DNA of 64,000 bases from contig NZ_BJKK01000016.1 of assembly GCF_006538325.1 (NCBI RefSeq), positions 22,048-86,047 of the forward strand, written 5' to 3'. Numbering within the stretch: position 1 is the stretch's first letter; every line of letters starts with the position of its first letter. Under the pieces are notes generated by a model. That model had not been told where the DNA came from, searched no databases, and saw nothing but the letters and a program-made list of their open reading frames with translations. Positions 37,353 to 47,841 of this stretch are shown in pieces. The position numbers were made by a program, and so were the translations under genes. Origin of the DNA: Alteromonas sp. KUL42. GTDB lineage: Bacteria; Pseudomonadota; Gammaproteobacteria; Enterobacterales; Alteromonadaceae.

Positions 37353-39350
37353 TTACTCATCGCTTGCCGTCGCTTCAATCTCTTTAGCACTTGGCGTAGG
37401 GCTACGCAAATACTGCTTCAAGAACGCATCCATTTCAGCAAAGAACCGATGGCGATTTCGTTGAATCGACAAACTGTGATCACCACTCTCTAGCTCTACA
37501 TATTTGAAGGTTTTGTCATAGTCTTCTAGCTCGTCTGCCATATAACGACTGTGCAATGGCCTTACAATACGGTCCTCTTCACCATGAACCAGTAGAATAG
37601 GGGTTTTTATTCCCTTTGCGTGATAGTAAGGAGAACGCGCTTCTAAATCATCAAAGTCATCACCAATTTGGTTTTTGACAAACTCGTTGTTTAAGAAGCG
37701 ACGAGAATGAATGACGATGTGTTTTAGTGAGCTAACCCCAGCAAAACTTACCGCACACTTGAATAAATCAGGGGTTTTTACTGTCGCCATTAACGCCGCG
37801 TAGCCACCGTAACTTGCGCCAACGATACACATATTGTCTTGCTCAGCATAACCTTGCTCCACCATCCACTTTGCCGCGTCAGTGATATCGTCTTGCATGG
37901 CTAGGCCCCAGCCTTTCATTTGGCTTTGTGAAAAACTATATCCGTAGCCCCTCGACCCCCTAAAATTAGGGCGAAGTACAGCATACCCTCTGTGGGTGAA
38001 ATACGCGGTCCAATAATCGAAGCCGCTAAAATCACGGGCACCTGGACCACCGTGAGGGTGAATAATGGTTGGGAAAGGACCTTCACCTTTTGGCAAGGTT
38101 AAGTACGCCTCAATTGACATACCATCTCGGGTTTTATACTCAATCAGCTCGTGCTCAGTTAACTGGGTAGAGTCGATAAGCGGGTATTGCTGAAATAGGA
38201 ACGTCAATGACCCTTTGTTACGATCGCCAATCAAATACATTCCCGGTAAGGTATCTGACTCAGAGTAAACCAAATAAATTTGCTCATCATCGCTAAAACT
38301 TACCAGTGTATTTTGATAATCAGGTAAGCCTTGGTCTATGCCATTTTGCAAACCGATATATCCGTCATCCCAATATTTGCGGCCGTCGTGTCTAACCCCA
38401 ATGACATCATTAGTAACAGGCGAGTATATGAGACCGCCTTCTACGTCGTACCCTTCATCAGAAAATACTTCTTTGTGCTCGTTGGTTTTAAGGTTCAAGG
38501 TAAAAATGGCTTTAAAGTCTCCTTTATACCCTCTGTAATACAAAATGTTTGGATCTAAGCCAAAACCTATTGGGTATTCCCCTTTTTCGGTCATTGCATT
38601 GTAGGAAAATAAGGTACGCCAATCGTCTCCTTCCATTAGTAAGACTTCACGCTCACCGCTATCGTAATCCAGTGTTACGCCAATACGTACATTGTGCTGT
38701 CTGTCGGTTATCCAATCGCGAATTTTTTTCTTACCGCGAATTAAGCGGCTGGTACCACCATCATTAACATTTACTTTGTAAACCGAGGGTAAGCCTAAAG
38801 CCTCGGCATCTAGAGAAATCAAAATATGATCAGGGTCATCTGGTAGCCAATCAATGACATCGTCGTGAAATTGAGGAACATGAGAGGGATTTCCCGCTCT
38901 TCGTTTAATTCGCTCCCAGTTGATCAGGCTGAAAGCGCCACCATCACCACCATCAAATCGCACACTTAACAAACGCGTATCATGTACTTTCGTAGTACCC
39001 CGACGTGTTTCATAGCGAGCACTAACAACTAAGCGGTCGTTATTTACCCACTTGTACCATTTTATCTTCACACTCTCGTTGTCAGAGCGCAGTAAATAGT
39101 ACTTTTTACCTTCCGCAATATCATAGGTTGCAAGCATGGAATACGCTTCATCACCTGATACGTTTTGTTCGAAAGCAATTCTATTTCCATCAGGCGATAG
39201 TGCTGGCATGTAGTAAGCTGGTAATGCACTGAATGCTTGATAACTGTTCTGTGCAGACAATTCACCGTCATTAGCAATACTGAAAGCCGAAAACACAGTA
39301 AGCAACAACGCAAAGAGCGCTGTATGACGCGGTAGTTTGATGAAAGGCAT
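37353..39350 (-). CDS. S9 family prolyl oligopeptidase-like serine peptidase, secreted
   Basis: Starting at ATG 39350 (AAGGAA about 5 bases ahead) gives 665 residues with a signal peptide (FALLLTVFSAFSIA-ND). The N-terminal half is a beta-propeller (WD/PD40-like strands); the C-terminal alpha/beta hydrolase has the triad Ser513 in GASYGGYA, Asp593 in HGEEDRIV and His625 in SGDHSLS. It is closest to the S9C acylaminoacyl/dipeptidyl peptidase group. It should cut small peptides in the periplasm. The frame is open 35 codons upstream, but the signal peptide fixes the start. Confidence 0.93.
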   Translation of the reverse strand: MPFIKLPRHTALFALLLTVFSAFSIANDGELSAQNSYQAFSALPAYYMPALSPDGNRIAFEQNVSGDEAYSMLATYDIAEGKKYYLLRSDNESVKIKWYKWVNNDRLVVSARYETRRGTTKVHDTRLLSVRFDGGDGGAFSLINWERIKRRAGNPSHVPQFHDDVIDWLPDDPDHILISLDAEALGLPSVYKVNVNDGGTSRLIRGKKKIRDWITDRQHNVRIGVTLDYDSGEREVLLMEGDDWRTLFSYNAMTEKGEYPIGFGLDPNILYYRGYKGDFKAIFTLNLKTNEHKEVFSDEGYDVEGGLIYSPVTNDVIGVRHDGRKYWDDGYIGLQNGIDQGLPDYQNTLVSFSDDEQIYLVYSESDTLPGMYLIGDRNKGSLTFLFQQYPLIDSTQLTEHELIEYKTRDGMSIEAYLTLPKGEGPFPTIIHPHGGPGARDFSGFDYWTAYFTHRGYAVLRPNFRGSRGYGYSFSQSQMKGWGLAMQDDITDAAKWMVEQGYAEQDNMCIVGASYGGYAALMATVKTPDLFKCAVSFAGVSSLKHIVIHSRRFLNNEFVKNQIGDDFDDLEARSPYYHAKGIKTPILLVHGEEDRIVRPLHSRYMADELEDYDKTFKYVELESGDHSLSIQRNRHRFFAEMDAFLKQYLRSPTPSAKEIEATASDE

Positions 39351-39735
39351 AACATTCCTTTGTACTAATAAATTTCCAAAATGATGGAATTTGAGCGTGT
39401 TGATATATGAAAATATCAAACTAATGACATGGCAGTATACAAATACATCCGTCAATGTCCAAAGCTAAGTTATTGTTTCCCGATATGGAGGGGGTTATCG
39501 GGTATGAGGGATTTGACCGAGCACGAGGAACTTTTATTTCAGTATTTCACTCTCAACGTTGATAGCCAAAAGTTAGCGTAAAAATTTGCTCCCTCGTCGT
39601 AGTTTGCAGTTACGCAGTGCAGTTGTGTTATTATATGGTCCGTGCGCGCGATCGGCACTCCGCGCCACAAAGGATGATACTCTCAACCGGTATATCACGT
39701 CGATTTTCCCGTTGCTGTAAGGATTTTGCAATTTC

Positions 39736-41574
39736 ATGCCATTAAATTGGAATGACCACATTATTCAACGCGTTAATCGTGCGCGAACGCTTAACCTACT
39801 TTCTGCTAAACACAGACTTGTCATTGTCTGTGTTTGGTTGTTTTTGGGGTTACATTTTTTAGGTAACGAAGCCTTTGCACAACCCCCTGTAGTGTATGAC
39901 ATCAAAGGGGTAACTCAAGATAAGCTTCGCAGTAATATCCGGCTGTATTTGCAAAGCCTTGATGTTGAAAAAGGGCTGTTGCGCGAACCCTATTGGCAAG
40001 ATGAAGTAGGTGCTGCAGTTGCCTCTGCGGTGGAACCCTTTGGTTACTACAATAGCGAAACCCGTGTTTCCTTTGAGGAAAAAGACGCCGTTACAGTTAC
40101 TGTAACGTTGAATGCGCCACTAATCATCAATAAAGTGACCCGGGAAATTATCGGTGCAGGCAGAGAAGACAGCGCATTTCGCGCTCGATTCAATGGGTTG
40201 AAGCTCAAAGAAGGTGATGTACTCGACCAGACAATTTACGAGTCTTTCAAGTCTTCGATGTTCAATTATGCCTTGTCTAATGGTTATTTCGATTATCATT
40301 GGCAAGCCACCCGCCTTGACCTTGTCAGAGATGAAAAACAAGCAAATGTGTTGCTAATAGCGCAAAGTGGCCCACAATATCAGTTTGGCGAATTAATGTT
40401 CATAGGCGATGACAAAGCCAAAGCCATCATTGAAAGATTAAAGCCATTTAAAACAGGCGATGCCTATTCCTCTGCGGCATTGGCAGACTTCAATCGAAGG
40501 TTAAACCAATCGGGTTATTTTACACGGGTAATTGCACGGCCAGTGGTCAGCGACGCTGACGGATTACTTGTACCTATTGAGGTGTCATTGCTACATCGCC
40601 CAACTGACGCCTTCAACGTTTCAGTAGGAGCGGCCACAGATACAGGTCCACGCGTACGTTTGGGCTGGGAGCGTCCATGGGTAAATAGTCGAGGGCATTC
40701 TGCGTCTTCTGATATTTTTATCTCTGCGCCAGAGCAATCAATTACTGCTGATTACCGTATTCCAATGAAAAATATCACTCAGGATTACGCCAGTATTGAA
40801 GCGGGCTATCAGTTCATTGAATACAACAATACCTCGTTCGAAAGTGAAACCTTGTCACTTTCTGCCCACCGCTATTGGCAGCGTGATGGCTCACCGTGGC
40901 AACACGACGGCTCAATAACCTATTTGCAAGAAACTTACGACCAAGGAGAAGTAAGCAGCAACACAACTTCTCTGGTGCTACCGGGTTATTCATTGACTTA
41001 TCGAGATAAAGACGACGATATCAATATCAACAAGGGCAGCTACGTGCAAATTTTGGCGCAAATAGGTCAAGAAGGGTTTGGTTCAGATATCGATTTCGCA
41101 AAGGCGGTTGTAGAGGCGACCTTCATACGTACATTTGGCGATGTTCATCGCGTGTCTGTTAGAGGGGAGCTAGGCGCAATAAAAACCAATAGTTTCGATG
41201 AGGTCCCCACGTCGCTGCGCTTTTTCGCAGGTGGCGATCAAAGCGTTCGAGGCTTTGATTATCGAGAGATTTCCCCCACCGCAGAAGTGATAGACCCTGA
41301 AACGGGCAACCTTATTCTCGATTCTATTGGCGGAAAATATCTTGCTACGTCGAGTATTGAGTATGCGTATCAATTTACTGATGGTTGGCGTGCTGCAGCC
41401 TTTGTGGATGTTGGTACGGCTACCAATGACGTAAATACCACTCTGACTTACAGTGTGGGTCCAGGAATTCATTGGCTTTCCCCTATTGGCCCTGTAAGGT
41501 TTTATATTGCACGCGGCTTTGCCCCTGATGAAAACACGTGGCAGCTTCACATCATGTTGGGGCCAGAGTTATGA
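39736..41574 (+). CDS. tamA: Translocation and assembly module protein TamA
   Basis: The 612-residue Omp85-family protein has a long N-terminal segment with a hydrophobic export signal (RLVIVCVWLFLGLHFLGNEAFA), three POTRA domains (about 50-270) and a C-terminal 16-strand barrel with the Omp85 motif VRGFDYRE in loop 6. With TamB it helps place outer-membrane proteins and lipids. The signal starts unusually far in (about residue 27), so translation may begin at a later codon. Its stop overlaps the tamB start (ATGA). Confidence 0.95.
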   Translation: MPLNWNDHIIQRVNRARTLNLLSAKHRLVIVCVWLFLGLHFLGNEAFAQPPVVYDIKGVTQDKLRSNIRLYLQSLDVEKGLLREPYWQDEVGAAVASAVEPFGYYNSETRVSFEEKDAVTVTVTLNAPLIINKVTREIIGAGREDSAFRARFNGLKLKEGDVLDQTIYESFKSSMFNYALSNGYFDYHWQATRLDLVRDEKQANVLLIAQSGPQYQFGELMFIGDDKAKAIIERLKPFKTGDAYSSAALADFNRRLNQSGYFTRVIARPVVSDADGLLVPIEVSLLHRPTDAFNVSVGAATDTGPRVRLGWERPWVNSRGHSASSDIFISAPEQSITADYRIPMKNITQDYASIEAGYQFIEYNNTSFESETLSLSAHRYWQRDGSPWQHDGSITYLQETYDQGEVSSNTTSLVLPGYSLTYRDKDDDININKGSYVQILAQIGQEGFGSDIDFAKAVVEATFIRTFGDVHRVSVRGELGAIKTNSFDEVPTSLRFFAGGDQSVRGFDYREISPTAEVIDPETGNLILDSIGGKYLATSSIEYAYQFTDGWRAAAFVDVGTATNDVNTTLTYSVGPGIHWLSPIGPVRFYIARGFAPDENTWQLHIMLGPEL

Positions 41575-44500
41575 AGAAACGTACTATATCAACGCTCTTG
41601 CTTTCACCTGTTTTCCTTGTGGTGGCAATTTATGCACTGCTCATAAGCCCACTTGGTGGGCCAACTGTTAAGCTCCTTGCCAATACCTTCGTTAGCAATT
41701 TACATATTGAAGAAGTAAAAGGTAGCTTTGCTGATACACTTGATATTAAAGGGATAACGTGGAAAGACACGCAGTGGGACGTCAAGGTAGCACATACTTA
41801 TGCCGACATTACGTGGCGCTGCTTATTCGAACCTCGAGTATGTGTTAATGAATTATTTATCGATAATGCGCAAATTAAACAACTGACGCCTTTTCCAGAG
41901 TCAGAAGAAGCTGCAACATCTAGCGATGTCACGTTACCGCTGCCTATTGAGGTTGGTCTTCTCACGTTGAGCAACATCGACGTTTCCATACCTAGTATGG
42001 TTATTCAAATAGGTGAGTTGGAAGTTGTCAATTTTGAAGGAAACCGAGCCCTCGACATAGAGAATATCGCAACTAAATCTCTAACTTTATCTATTCTAAG
42101 TAAGGAAGGCATGCCTAGTGGTGAGGAAACATCAACTTCGAAGCCCACTATTCCCTCGTCGTATTCACTTAGCTATACCGTACCCGAACTACCGGAAATA
42201 GCATCTCCAATCCCGATAAAAATTGGTACTTTGCTACTTGAAGACACGGCATACGAAGATGGAAAAAGCACACAAAAAATACCGCTATTTTCAATGCTTG
42301 AAGCAAGCTTTAAGCAATCTGAAATAGAGGCAAACGAGCTGCTATTAGTGCATGAGCAAGGCGAGTTAAAAGGCCAAATAAAGGCAACCCTAGCCGAGCA
42401 CTTTCCCTTTGAAATAAAGCTTAACGTGAAAGGGCAAGTCGAGAATCGTGAACAACAAATTGCTATCGAAGCCAGCGGCGCATTAGACGCCGTTGAATTA
42501 TCTGCCCAAGCCAGTGGTGCCATTACCGCTAATACCACCCTAACTGCCAATCTATTGGACGAAACACTGCCACTTGCATTCAGTGCCAATTGGGTGGAGC
42601 AAGCCATTCCCACTGTAACAGACGGAATTTTAAAATCGGGCTCTCTCACGCTCAACGGTGTCATGGGTGATTATGTTTTACTTGGAGAAGGCGCCGCAGA
42701 ACTCCCGTCTATAGGTAACGTGCCTGTCGCTCTCGATGTTGTGTTGAAAAAGCATAATATCTATGTGAATCGCGCCAATATTAAAGCACTTGAAGGTAGC
42801 TTAATTAATACCGGCACTTTATATCTGAACGACACCATCGCATGGGCGGGAAAGACAACGCTTAACGATGTATCTGCAAAACGTATTGACCCCAATGCAC
42901 CGAACCACCTCAATGGTGAAGTAGACAGTATCTTGCAATATTCAGAGGCAGGAGGCTTGCACGTTAGTTTGCGCGACATGAATCTTACCGGCGAACTGCA
43001 AGGTAAATTACTCAGTGTGAAAGGTAACGCGGTTTACGCGGGGCCAAGCGATCTTTTCGTAACAAATATCGACGTTAAACAACAACAAAATGCCATTCGC
43101 GCTGTGGCACAAGTGCTAAACAAGCGCCATCTTAATGCCGATATATACATAGATGTCCCTACTATTTCTGACTTATATCCCGAGGTAACCGGCGCGATTG
43201 ATGGCCATGTAAAAGCGGTAGGTCCTTGGCAAAACCCCAGTGCAACTGGAACTATCGCACTCTCTGACATACTCGTTTCAGCTAATTTGTCTGCCGAAGC
43301 GCATAACCAAGGCCCGGTAAATGGCGAGATAACGCTGCAAGGTGCTTATACTGATCACAAAGTGCAAATTGATATAAATGTTCCTGAGCACAAAGTTGCA
43401 ACCACGCTTGCAGGCGCTTGGCAGAACAATCACTGGACAGGTACGGTAAGTGAGACAAATATAAAACTGGCCAATATGTATTGGCAGTTATCGAACTCTT
43501 TTGACGTTGATATTGGTACTCAACCGATAAGTGCGAAGGTAGGCCAACATTGCTGGACCTCGCGCAAAGAAGGAGAGCTATGCGTTGCAAACGTTCTCTA
43601 TGCAGACGACCGCGCCAGTTGGGATATTAAAGCATCATCACTGCCGGTAGGCTTATGGGCCAACGAACTTGCCCCAGAGGTTGTCTCCACCCCGTCAGAG
43701 GCCACGCTAACGTTAACAACAAAGGGCAATTACTCACCTAGTGATAATATCGATGCAACGTTTAATTCATCACTAAGCACAGCACCTTGGCAACTTGGTG
43801 CTTCTCGTCCTCTATCATTGATGATCAATGCCGTTGAAACTTCAGGTCAATTGAAGCAAGGAGAGCTTTCACTCACGTCATTGATTTCAAGCGAGGATAT
43901 TGGTGAAGCAACGCTAGATTTCAATACGCGTCCTTTCGATGAGAAAATGCCACTAAATGGCCGACTCACCATGCAAAAACTGGATGTATCGCCTTTCAAG
44001 CCGCTATCACCGGCAATTCGCGAGTTAACCGGTCTGCTCAAAGGGGATGTTACGCTTACTGGCTATGTGGATGATCCTTCACTTTCAGGCGAACTAAGCA
44101 TCACAGATGGCGCTATTGATATTCAAGATACACCCGTCACCTTAGCCAATTGGAATCAAACGGTTTTACTGGACAATAAGAAAGCACATTTAGAGGGAAG
44201 TTTCGTCTTAGGCGGCGGTGAAGGCTCACTGGTAGGGCAGCTAGATTGGTCAGAGAACCCTAGCGCGCAATTTAATTTACGAGGCGATGCATTCGAAATA
44301 CGCCAACCTAATGTGCGTTTAAAAGTATCGCCTAATATCAATGTTGATGCGAATCAATCCAAAGTTGATGTATCCGGTAATATTAATATTCCTTGGGCAC
44401 GCATTGAAATTGAGTCATTGCCAGAAAGTGCGGTGTCACCTTCTAAAGACGTGCATCTTCGCGGCGAGCCATTAAAAGAAGACCCTCTCGATATTGTTCA

Positions 44501-45311
44501 CGCTTCGGTAATGGTAAATATAGACAAAGACAAAACTCAAGATGTTAAGTTAGACGCCTTTGGTTTAACCGCCAGCTTGCACGGCGCGATACAAGTTAAC
44601 ACTCAGCCTGCACTAGTGGGCTATGGCGACCTTCAAATTCTTAACGGACGCTACAATGCATATGGTCAACAGCTGATCATTCAAACTGGCGAAGTACAAT
44701 TTAATGGCCCCATTGACCAACCTCTACTTTTGGTAGAAGCAATTCGAGACCCCGCCAAAACAGACGACGATGTTATTGCAGGTATTCGTATTGACGGTGC
44801 CACAGACTCACCCAGTATCAATCTATTTTCTGAGCCCGCTATGGACCAGCAGGGCGTGTTGTCTTATCTGTTAACAGGTTCTGGACCAAACTCTGGCAGA
44901 CAAGATCCTAACTACGCATCGTTACTCTTGGGCTTTGGTTTATCGAACACTAAAACCCTTACAGGGCAAGTAGGTAATGCGTTGGGTATTGATGATTTTA
45001 GTTTAAGTACTAACGAAGACAGATTGTCAGTAACGGGCCAAATTAATGAGCGCCTATCGGTGGAATATAACGTCGATGTGGGCTTGAGCAACAATGACGC
45101 CAACAGCACCTTAAGAAGGCGACAACTGCCGCCAGACCTTGCGATGAAATACCAGTTGCTGCCCAGTTTGTATCTTGAAGCCATTCAAACAACGTTGGAA
45201 GATCAATCTGAGTTTGCCCTCGACCTCTATTATGAGTTCTTTCTGGGAGACAACAGAACGTCCTCAAAAGACGATAAAGACGACGCCAATGAGGAAAAGC
45301 CGGCTCAGTAA
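41571..45311 (+). CDS. tamB: Translocation and assembly module protein TamB
   Basis: The 1246-residue protein starts MKKRTISTLLLSPVFLVV with a signal anchor, followed by a very long repetitive beta-rich region and the conserved C-terminal TamB domain (LQILNGRYNAYGQQLIIQTG ... LLTGSGPNSGRQDP ... YEFFLG). TamB spans the periplasm as a hydrophobic groove and works with TamA and in phospholipid transport. ATG at 41571 overlaps the tamA stop. Its 3' end overlaps the convergent minus-strand gene by 7 bp. Confidence 0.95.
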   Translation: MKKRTISTLLLSPVFLVVAIYALLISPLGGPTVKLLANTFVSNLHIEEVKGSFADTLDIKGITWKDTQWDVKVAHTYADITWRCLFEPRVCVNELFIDNAQIKQLTPFPESEEAATSSDVTLPLPIEVGLLTLSNIDVSIPSMVIQIGELEVVNFEGNRALDIENIATKSLTLSILSKEGMPSGEETSTSKPTIPSSYSLSYTVPELPEIASPIPIKIGTLLLEDTAYEDGKSTQKIPLFSMLEASFKQSEIEANELLLVHEQGELKGQIKATLAEHFPFEIKLNVKGQVENREQQIAIEASGALDAVELSAQASGAITANTTLTANLLDETLPLAFSANWVEQAIPTVTDGILKSGSLTLNGVMGDYVLLGEGAAELPSIGNVPVALDVVLKKHNIYVNRANIKALEGSLINTGTLYLNDTIAWAGKTTLNDVSAKRIDPNAPNHLNGEVDSILQYSEAGGLHVSLRDMNLTGELQGKLLSVKGNAVYAGPSDLFVTNIDVKQQQNAIRAVAQVLNKRHLNADIYIDVPTISDLYPEVTGAIDGHVKAVGPWQNPSATGTIALSDILVSANLSAEAHNQGPVNGEITLQGAYTDHKVQIDINVPEHKVATTLAGAWQNNHWTGTVSETNIKLANMYWQLSNSFDVDIGTQPISAKVGQHCWTSRKEGELCVANVLYADDRASWDIKASSLPVGLWANELAPEVVSTPSEATLTLTTKGNYSPSDNIDATFNSSLSTAPWQLGASRPLSLMINAVETSGQLKQGELSLTSLISSEDIGEATLDFNTRPFDEKMPLNGRLTMQKLDVSPFKPLSPAIRELTGLLKGDVTLTGYVDDPSLSGELSITDGAIDIQDTPVTLANWNQTVLLDNKKAHLEGSFVLGGGEGSLVGQLDWSENPSAQFNLRGDAFEIRQPNVRLKVSPNINVDANQSKVDVSGNINIPWARIEIESLPESAVSPSKDVHLRGEPLKEDPLDIVHASVMVNIDKDKTQDVKLDAFGLTASLHGAIQVNTQPALVGYGDLQILNGRYNAYGQQLIIQTGEVQFNGPIDQPLLLVEAIRDPAKTDDDVIAGIRIDGATDSPSINLFSEPAMDQQGVLSYLLTGSGPNSGRQDPNYASLLLGFGLSNTKTLTGQVGNALGIDDFSLSTNEDRLSVTGQINERLSVEYNVDVGLSNNDANSTLRRRQLPPDLAMKYQLLPSLYLEAIQTTLEDQSEFALDLYYEFFLGDNRTSSKDDKDDANEEKPAQ

Positions 45312-45916
45312 CCCCGCTTATCCGCCATTTCGTGAAGCGTTTTGAGCTGCTGTTCAAAACGCTTTTGCCTTTTGTGCGCCCACACGGTCCAACCCGCAAT
45401 ACCAATCGAAAGAACGGCAAAAACAATACCCATTTGGGTTAGCTTTTCTACACTCAAATCTCCAGATAAATAGCGTAAATACGCGAAACCGGGTATAAAC
45501 AACAATGCTGGCCAACCAGAGTGCTTAGTAATAAATGCGATGCGAATATTGTTCTTTATCTGCTTGGTAAACTGTTGAAGATAGTCGAATGTGTCTGAGT
45601 TCTTTGCGAATGCAGCAATACGGCGCAGCCATAACTGATAAACAAGCATTGGCGTTGCAAGAATGAAAAGCAACATGCACATGGCTTTCATCGCAAAAGA
45701 TAACTCTCCCCATGTGACAACAACCATGTAGACCGCAGGAAGAAAAGCTAGTGAGTCGACCACCATATACAATCGCTGCTTTCGTTGCTCTTCATTGAAG
45801 CTTTTCTTTACCGCTTCTAAATCTATTTCACTGACGGGCTGAGCTTGCCACAACGACAATAAGTCATTAATTTGATCTTGCTGACTCTCAGTAGAGTCGT
45901 GTTCCTGATTAGGCAT
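45305..45916 (-). CDS. Membrane protein coupled to ECF sigma factor, possible anti-sigma factor
   Basis: The 203-residue protein has a soluble N-terminus (about 1-50) and about four helices in pairs (55-95 and 130-175), with a basic tail (HKRQKRFEQQLKTL). Its ATG overlaps the end of the sigma factor gene by 8 bp, so the two are made together. That coupling suggests an anti-sigma or sensor role, but no ZAS or RseA-type domain is recognisable. Two ATGs are in frame; 45916 overlaps the sigma gene and is preferred. Confidence 0.6.
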   Translation of the reverse strand: MPNQEHDSTESQQDQINDLLSLWQAQPVSEIDLEAVKKSFNEEQRKQRLYMVVDSLAFLPAVYMVVVTWGELSFAMKAMCMLLFILATPMLVYQLWLRRIAAFAKNSDTFDYLQQFTKQIKNNIRIAFITKHSGWPALLFIPGFAYLRYLSGDLSVEKLTQMGIVFAVLSIGIAGWTVWAHKRQKRFEQQLKTLHEMADKRGY

Positions 45917-46415
45917 GAGGCTCCTCCTGCACAATGGCCTGCTTAGCGCGCTTCAATATCACACCCACGTGATTTTTGGTTAAACCGCACACCTCGGCAA
46001 TTTCGTCGTAACTCAACCCTTCTAATGACAGGGTTAACACTTGCCTAGGCTGTAAAGGCAATGCGCGTACAGCTTTCAGTAACAGCGCGAGTGATTGATG
46101 CTGACTCGACACGGTTTCTGGTGAGTGATGTGAACTTTGGAAACTGTCAGGTCCCATGTCTTCACTATCGTATTGATGGGTATCTACGCGTTTTACTTGG
46201 CTTGCAACATGCGTAACCGCACGGTTGTGGGCAATTTTCAAAATATAGGTTTTCACACTGCTATCGCCATTAAAGCGCGACAAGCCTTGCCATACAGCAA
46301 TGGCTATTTCTTGCAATAGCTCTTGTTGCATCGCTTCATTGGCCTCATAACTTGAAGCTACACGGCTAAGCAAGGCACCATATTGTTTAAAAACTGCTTC
46401 AAATCCTTGACCCAA
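45909..46415 (-). CDS. RNA polymerase sigma factor, ECF (sigma-70) family
   Basis: The 168-residue protein has region 2 (about 10-80, ending VKTYILKIAHNRAVTHV) and region 4 (about 110-165: LPLQPRQVLTLSLEGLSYDEIAEVCGLTKNHVGVILKRAK). A His/Ser/Asp-rich linker separates them. The start is a TTG at 46413-46415 with TAGGAA about 9 bases upstream; no ATG gives a full region 2. It is followed by an overlapping membrane-protein gene and is divergent from a coiled-coil membrane protein. Signal and regulon unknown. Confidence 0.85.
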   Translation of the reverse strand: MGQGFEAVFKQYGALLSRVASSYEANEAMQQELLQEIAIAVWQGLSRFNGDSSVKTYILKIAHNRAVTHVASQVKRVDTHQYDSEDMGPDSFQSSHHSPETVSSQHQSLALLLKAVRALPLQPRQVLTLSLEGLSYDEIAEVCGLTKNHVGVILKRAKQAIVQEEPHA

Positions 46416-46627
46416 CGTTAATTTCCTACCTTTTCGCCATGTGCTTTTTATGTGTTTTTTTGCGTGTTACTAATTCAGTCTCAAGTTAAGAGATTTTATT
46501 ACACAAAATTTTTTATTCTTTTTTGTAAGTTTTTTTTGAAGCGCTGTGACTACCTTTATGAAAGCGCAATAAACACCAACGATTTTTTCATATTTGCGCT
46601 TAATCACCAAATGATGAGGAAACAGTT

Positions 46628-46900
46628 ATGACTACACTAAGTATTGTATTATTGATTGGCGGAATATCATCTATTGCGCTAATGGCTTGCTATTTAGATG
46701 CAAAATTTCAATGGCGCTTAAATGACTGGATGAGTGGCGAGTGCAGCAACCCGTTTATCAAAAGTAAAGCAGACCTGCATCAACAAAAACTGGACGAAAA
46801 AGACGCCCAAATTGAAAAGCTAATGCGCCGTATTGAAACCTTAGAAACTATTGTGACAGAGCCAGCTTACGAGCTAAACAAAAAAATCAACGCGTTGTAA
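46628..46900 (+). CDS. Small membrane protein with coiled coil, unknown function
   Basis: The 90-residue protein has one N-terminal helix (about 5-23) and a C-terminal heptad-like region (about 50-85: KLDEKDAQIEKLMRRIETLETIV). The layout recalls phage shock protein PspB, but I cannot confirm homology. AGGA lies 8 bases before the ATG. It is transcribed away from the ECF sigma gene, with a 212 bp AT-rich region between, and could belong to the same regulon. Confidence 0.6.
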   Translation: MTTLSIVLLIGGISSIALMACYLDAKFQWRLNDWMSGECSNPFIKSKADLHQQKLDEKDAQIEKLMRRIETLETIVTEPAYELNKKINAL

Positions 46901-46938
46901 CACTACGTGTTGACGCGTGCACTAGCAATATCATTTGG

Positions 46939-47841
46939 CTAATTAGGCACAGAAGGGCGACGCATAAATCGCGGAATTTTACCCATCGCGATAGCGTTGC
47001 CCACCAATACCACAACAACACCTACCACCGAGAGCAATGACCAGCGGTAGCCTTCAAAAAACGTAGATATGACAAGGGCAACCAACGGATAAACCAACAC
47101 GACATAAGCCGCTTTGTCAGCCCCCATTTGTTTTAGTAACTTCATGTACGCACCAAACGCAAAAACCGAACCGAAGACCGCAAGGTAAAGCAAAGAGATA
47201 TAAAACTCACTGCTAGTAGGAATAACAACTTGATCGTTTGTTAACCAAGACGTGGCAAATAACAACACCATGGCATAGCCCATGGCGTAGAAATTCATTT
47301 GAATAACGGGTGTACCCGACGTCAGAATGCGTTCAGAGATTACATTGCCAATAGAAGCACATAAGAAACTGACAAACGCGATAGAAAGCCCAATGGCCAA
47401 TGCTGCGTCCATCGAAACCTTTGAGAACTCGGGAACAAATAAGCAAATGATGCCTGTTAGGCCAAATGTCGCACCAATAACCACTTCTTTTCGAATGGGC
47501 TCTTTTAGCCACCAGCGTCGAAGCACAACATTGATGTAAATGATGCACGAACTCATTAGCGCTAACAGTGCGCTAATAATATGCGCTTGTGCCATATAGA
47601 GTAACGTGTAGTTTAGGCTATAAAGAAACACGCCAACTGCTGCCATTTTTACGTGAATATGCATGGGCAATTTAAGTGGTAGACGCATTATTAAGCAATA
47701 AGCACCCAAACACATTGACGCCAGCAAGTAACGCAGACCAATAGCAAAGGTTTCCGAGGTATGCCCAATTTGGTAAGTGATGGCTATCCAGGTTGAGCCC
47801 CAAATGAGGCAACATAATGCGAACAAAGTTGGGTTATTCAT
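46939..47841 (-). CDS. EamA/DMT family transporter
   Basis: Starting at ATG 47841 gives 300 residues with ten helices in two EamA repeats (CLIWGSTWIAITYQIG opens the first; VFAFGAYMKLLKQMGADKAAYVVLVYPLVAL ends the second). DMT proteins of this type export amino acids or other metabolites. The start overlaps the 2-hydroxyacid dehydrogenase gene by 8 bp, so it is the last gene of a three-gene operon. The open frame extends 33 codons upstream without support. Confidence 0.85.
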   Translation of the reverse strand: MNNPTLFALCCLIWGSTWIAITYQIGHTSETFAIGLRYLLASMCLGAYCLIMRLPLKLPMHIHVKMAAVGVFLYSLNYTLLYMAQAHIISALLALMSSCIIYINVVLRRWWLKEPIRKEVVIGATFGLTGIICLFVPEFSKVSMDAALAIGLSIAFVSFLCASIGNVISERILTSGTPVIQMNFYAMGYAMVLLFATSWLTNDQVVIPTSSEFYISLLYLAVFGSVFAFGAYMKLLKQMGADKAAYVVLVYPLVALVISTFFEGYRWSLLSVVGVVVVLVGNAIAMGKIPRFMRRPSVPN

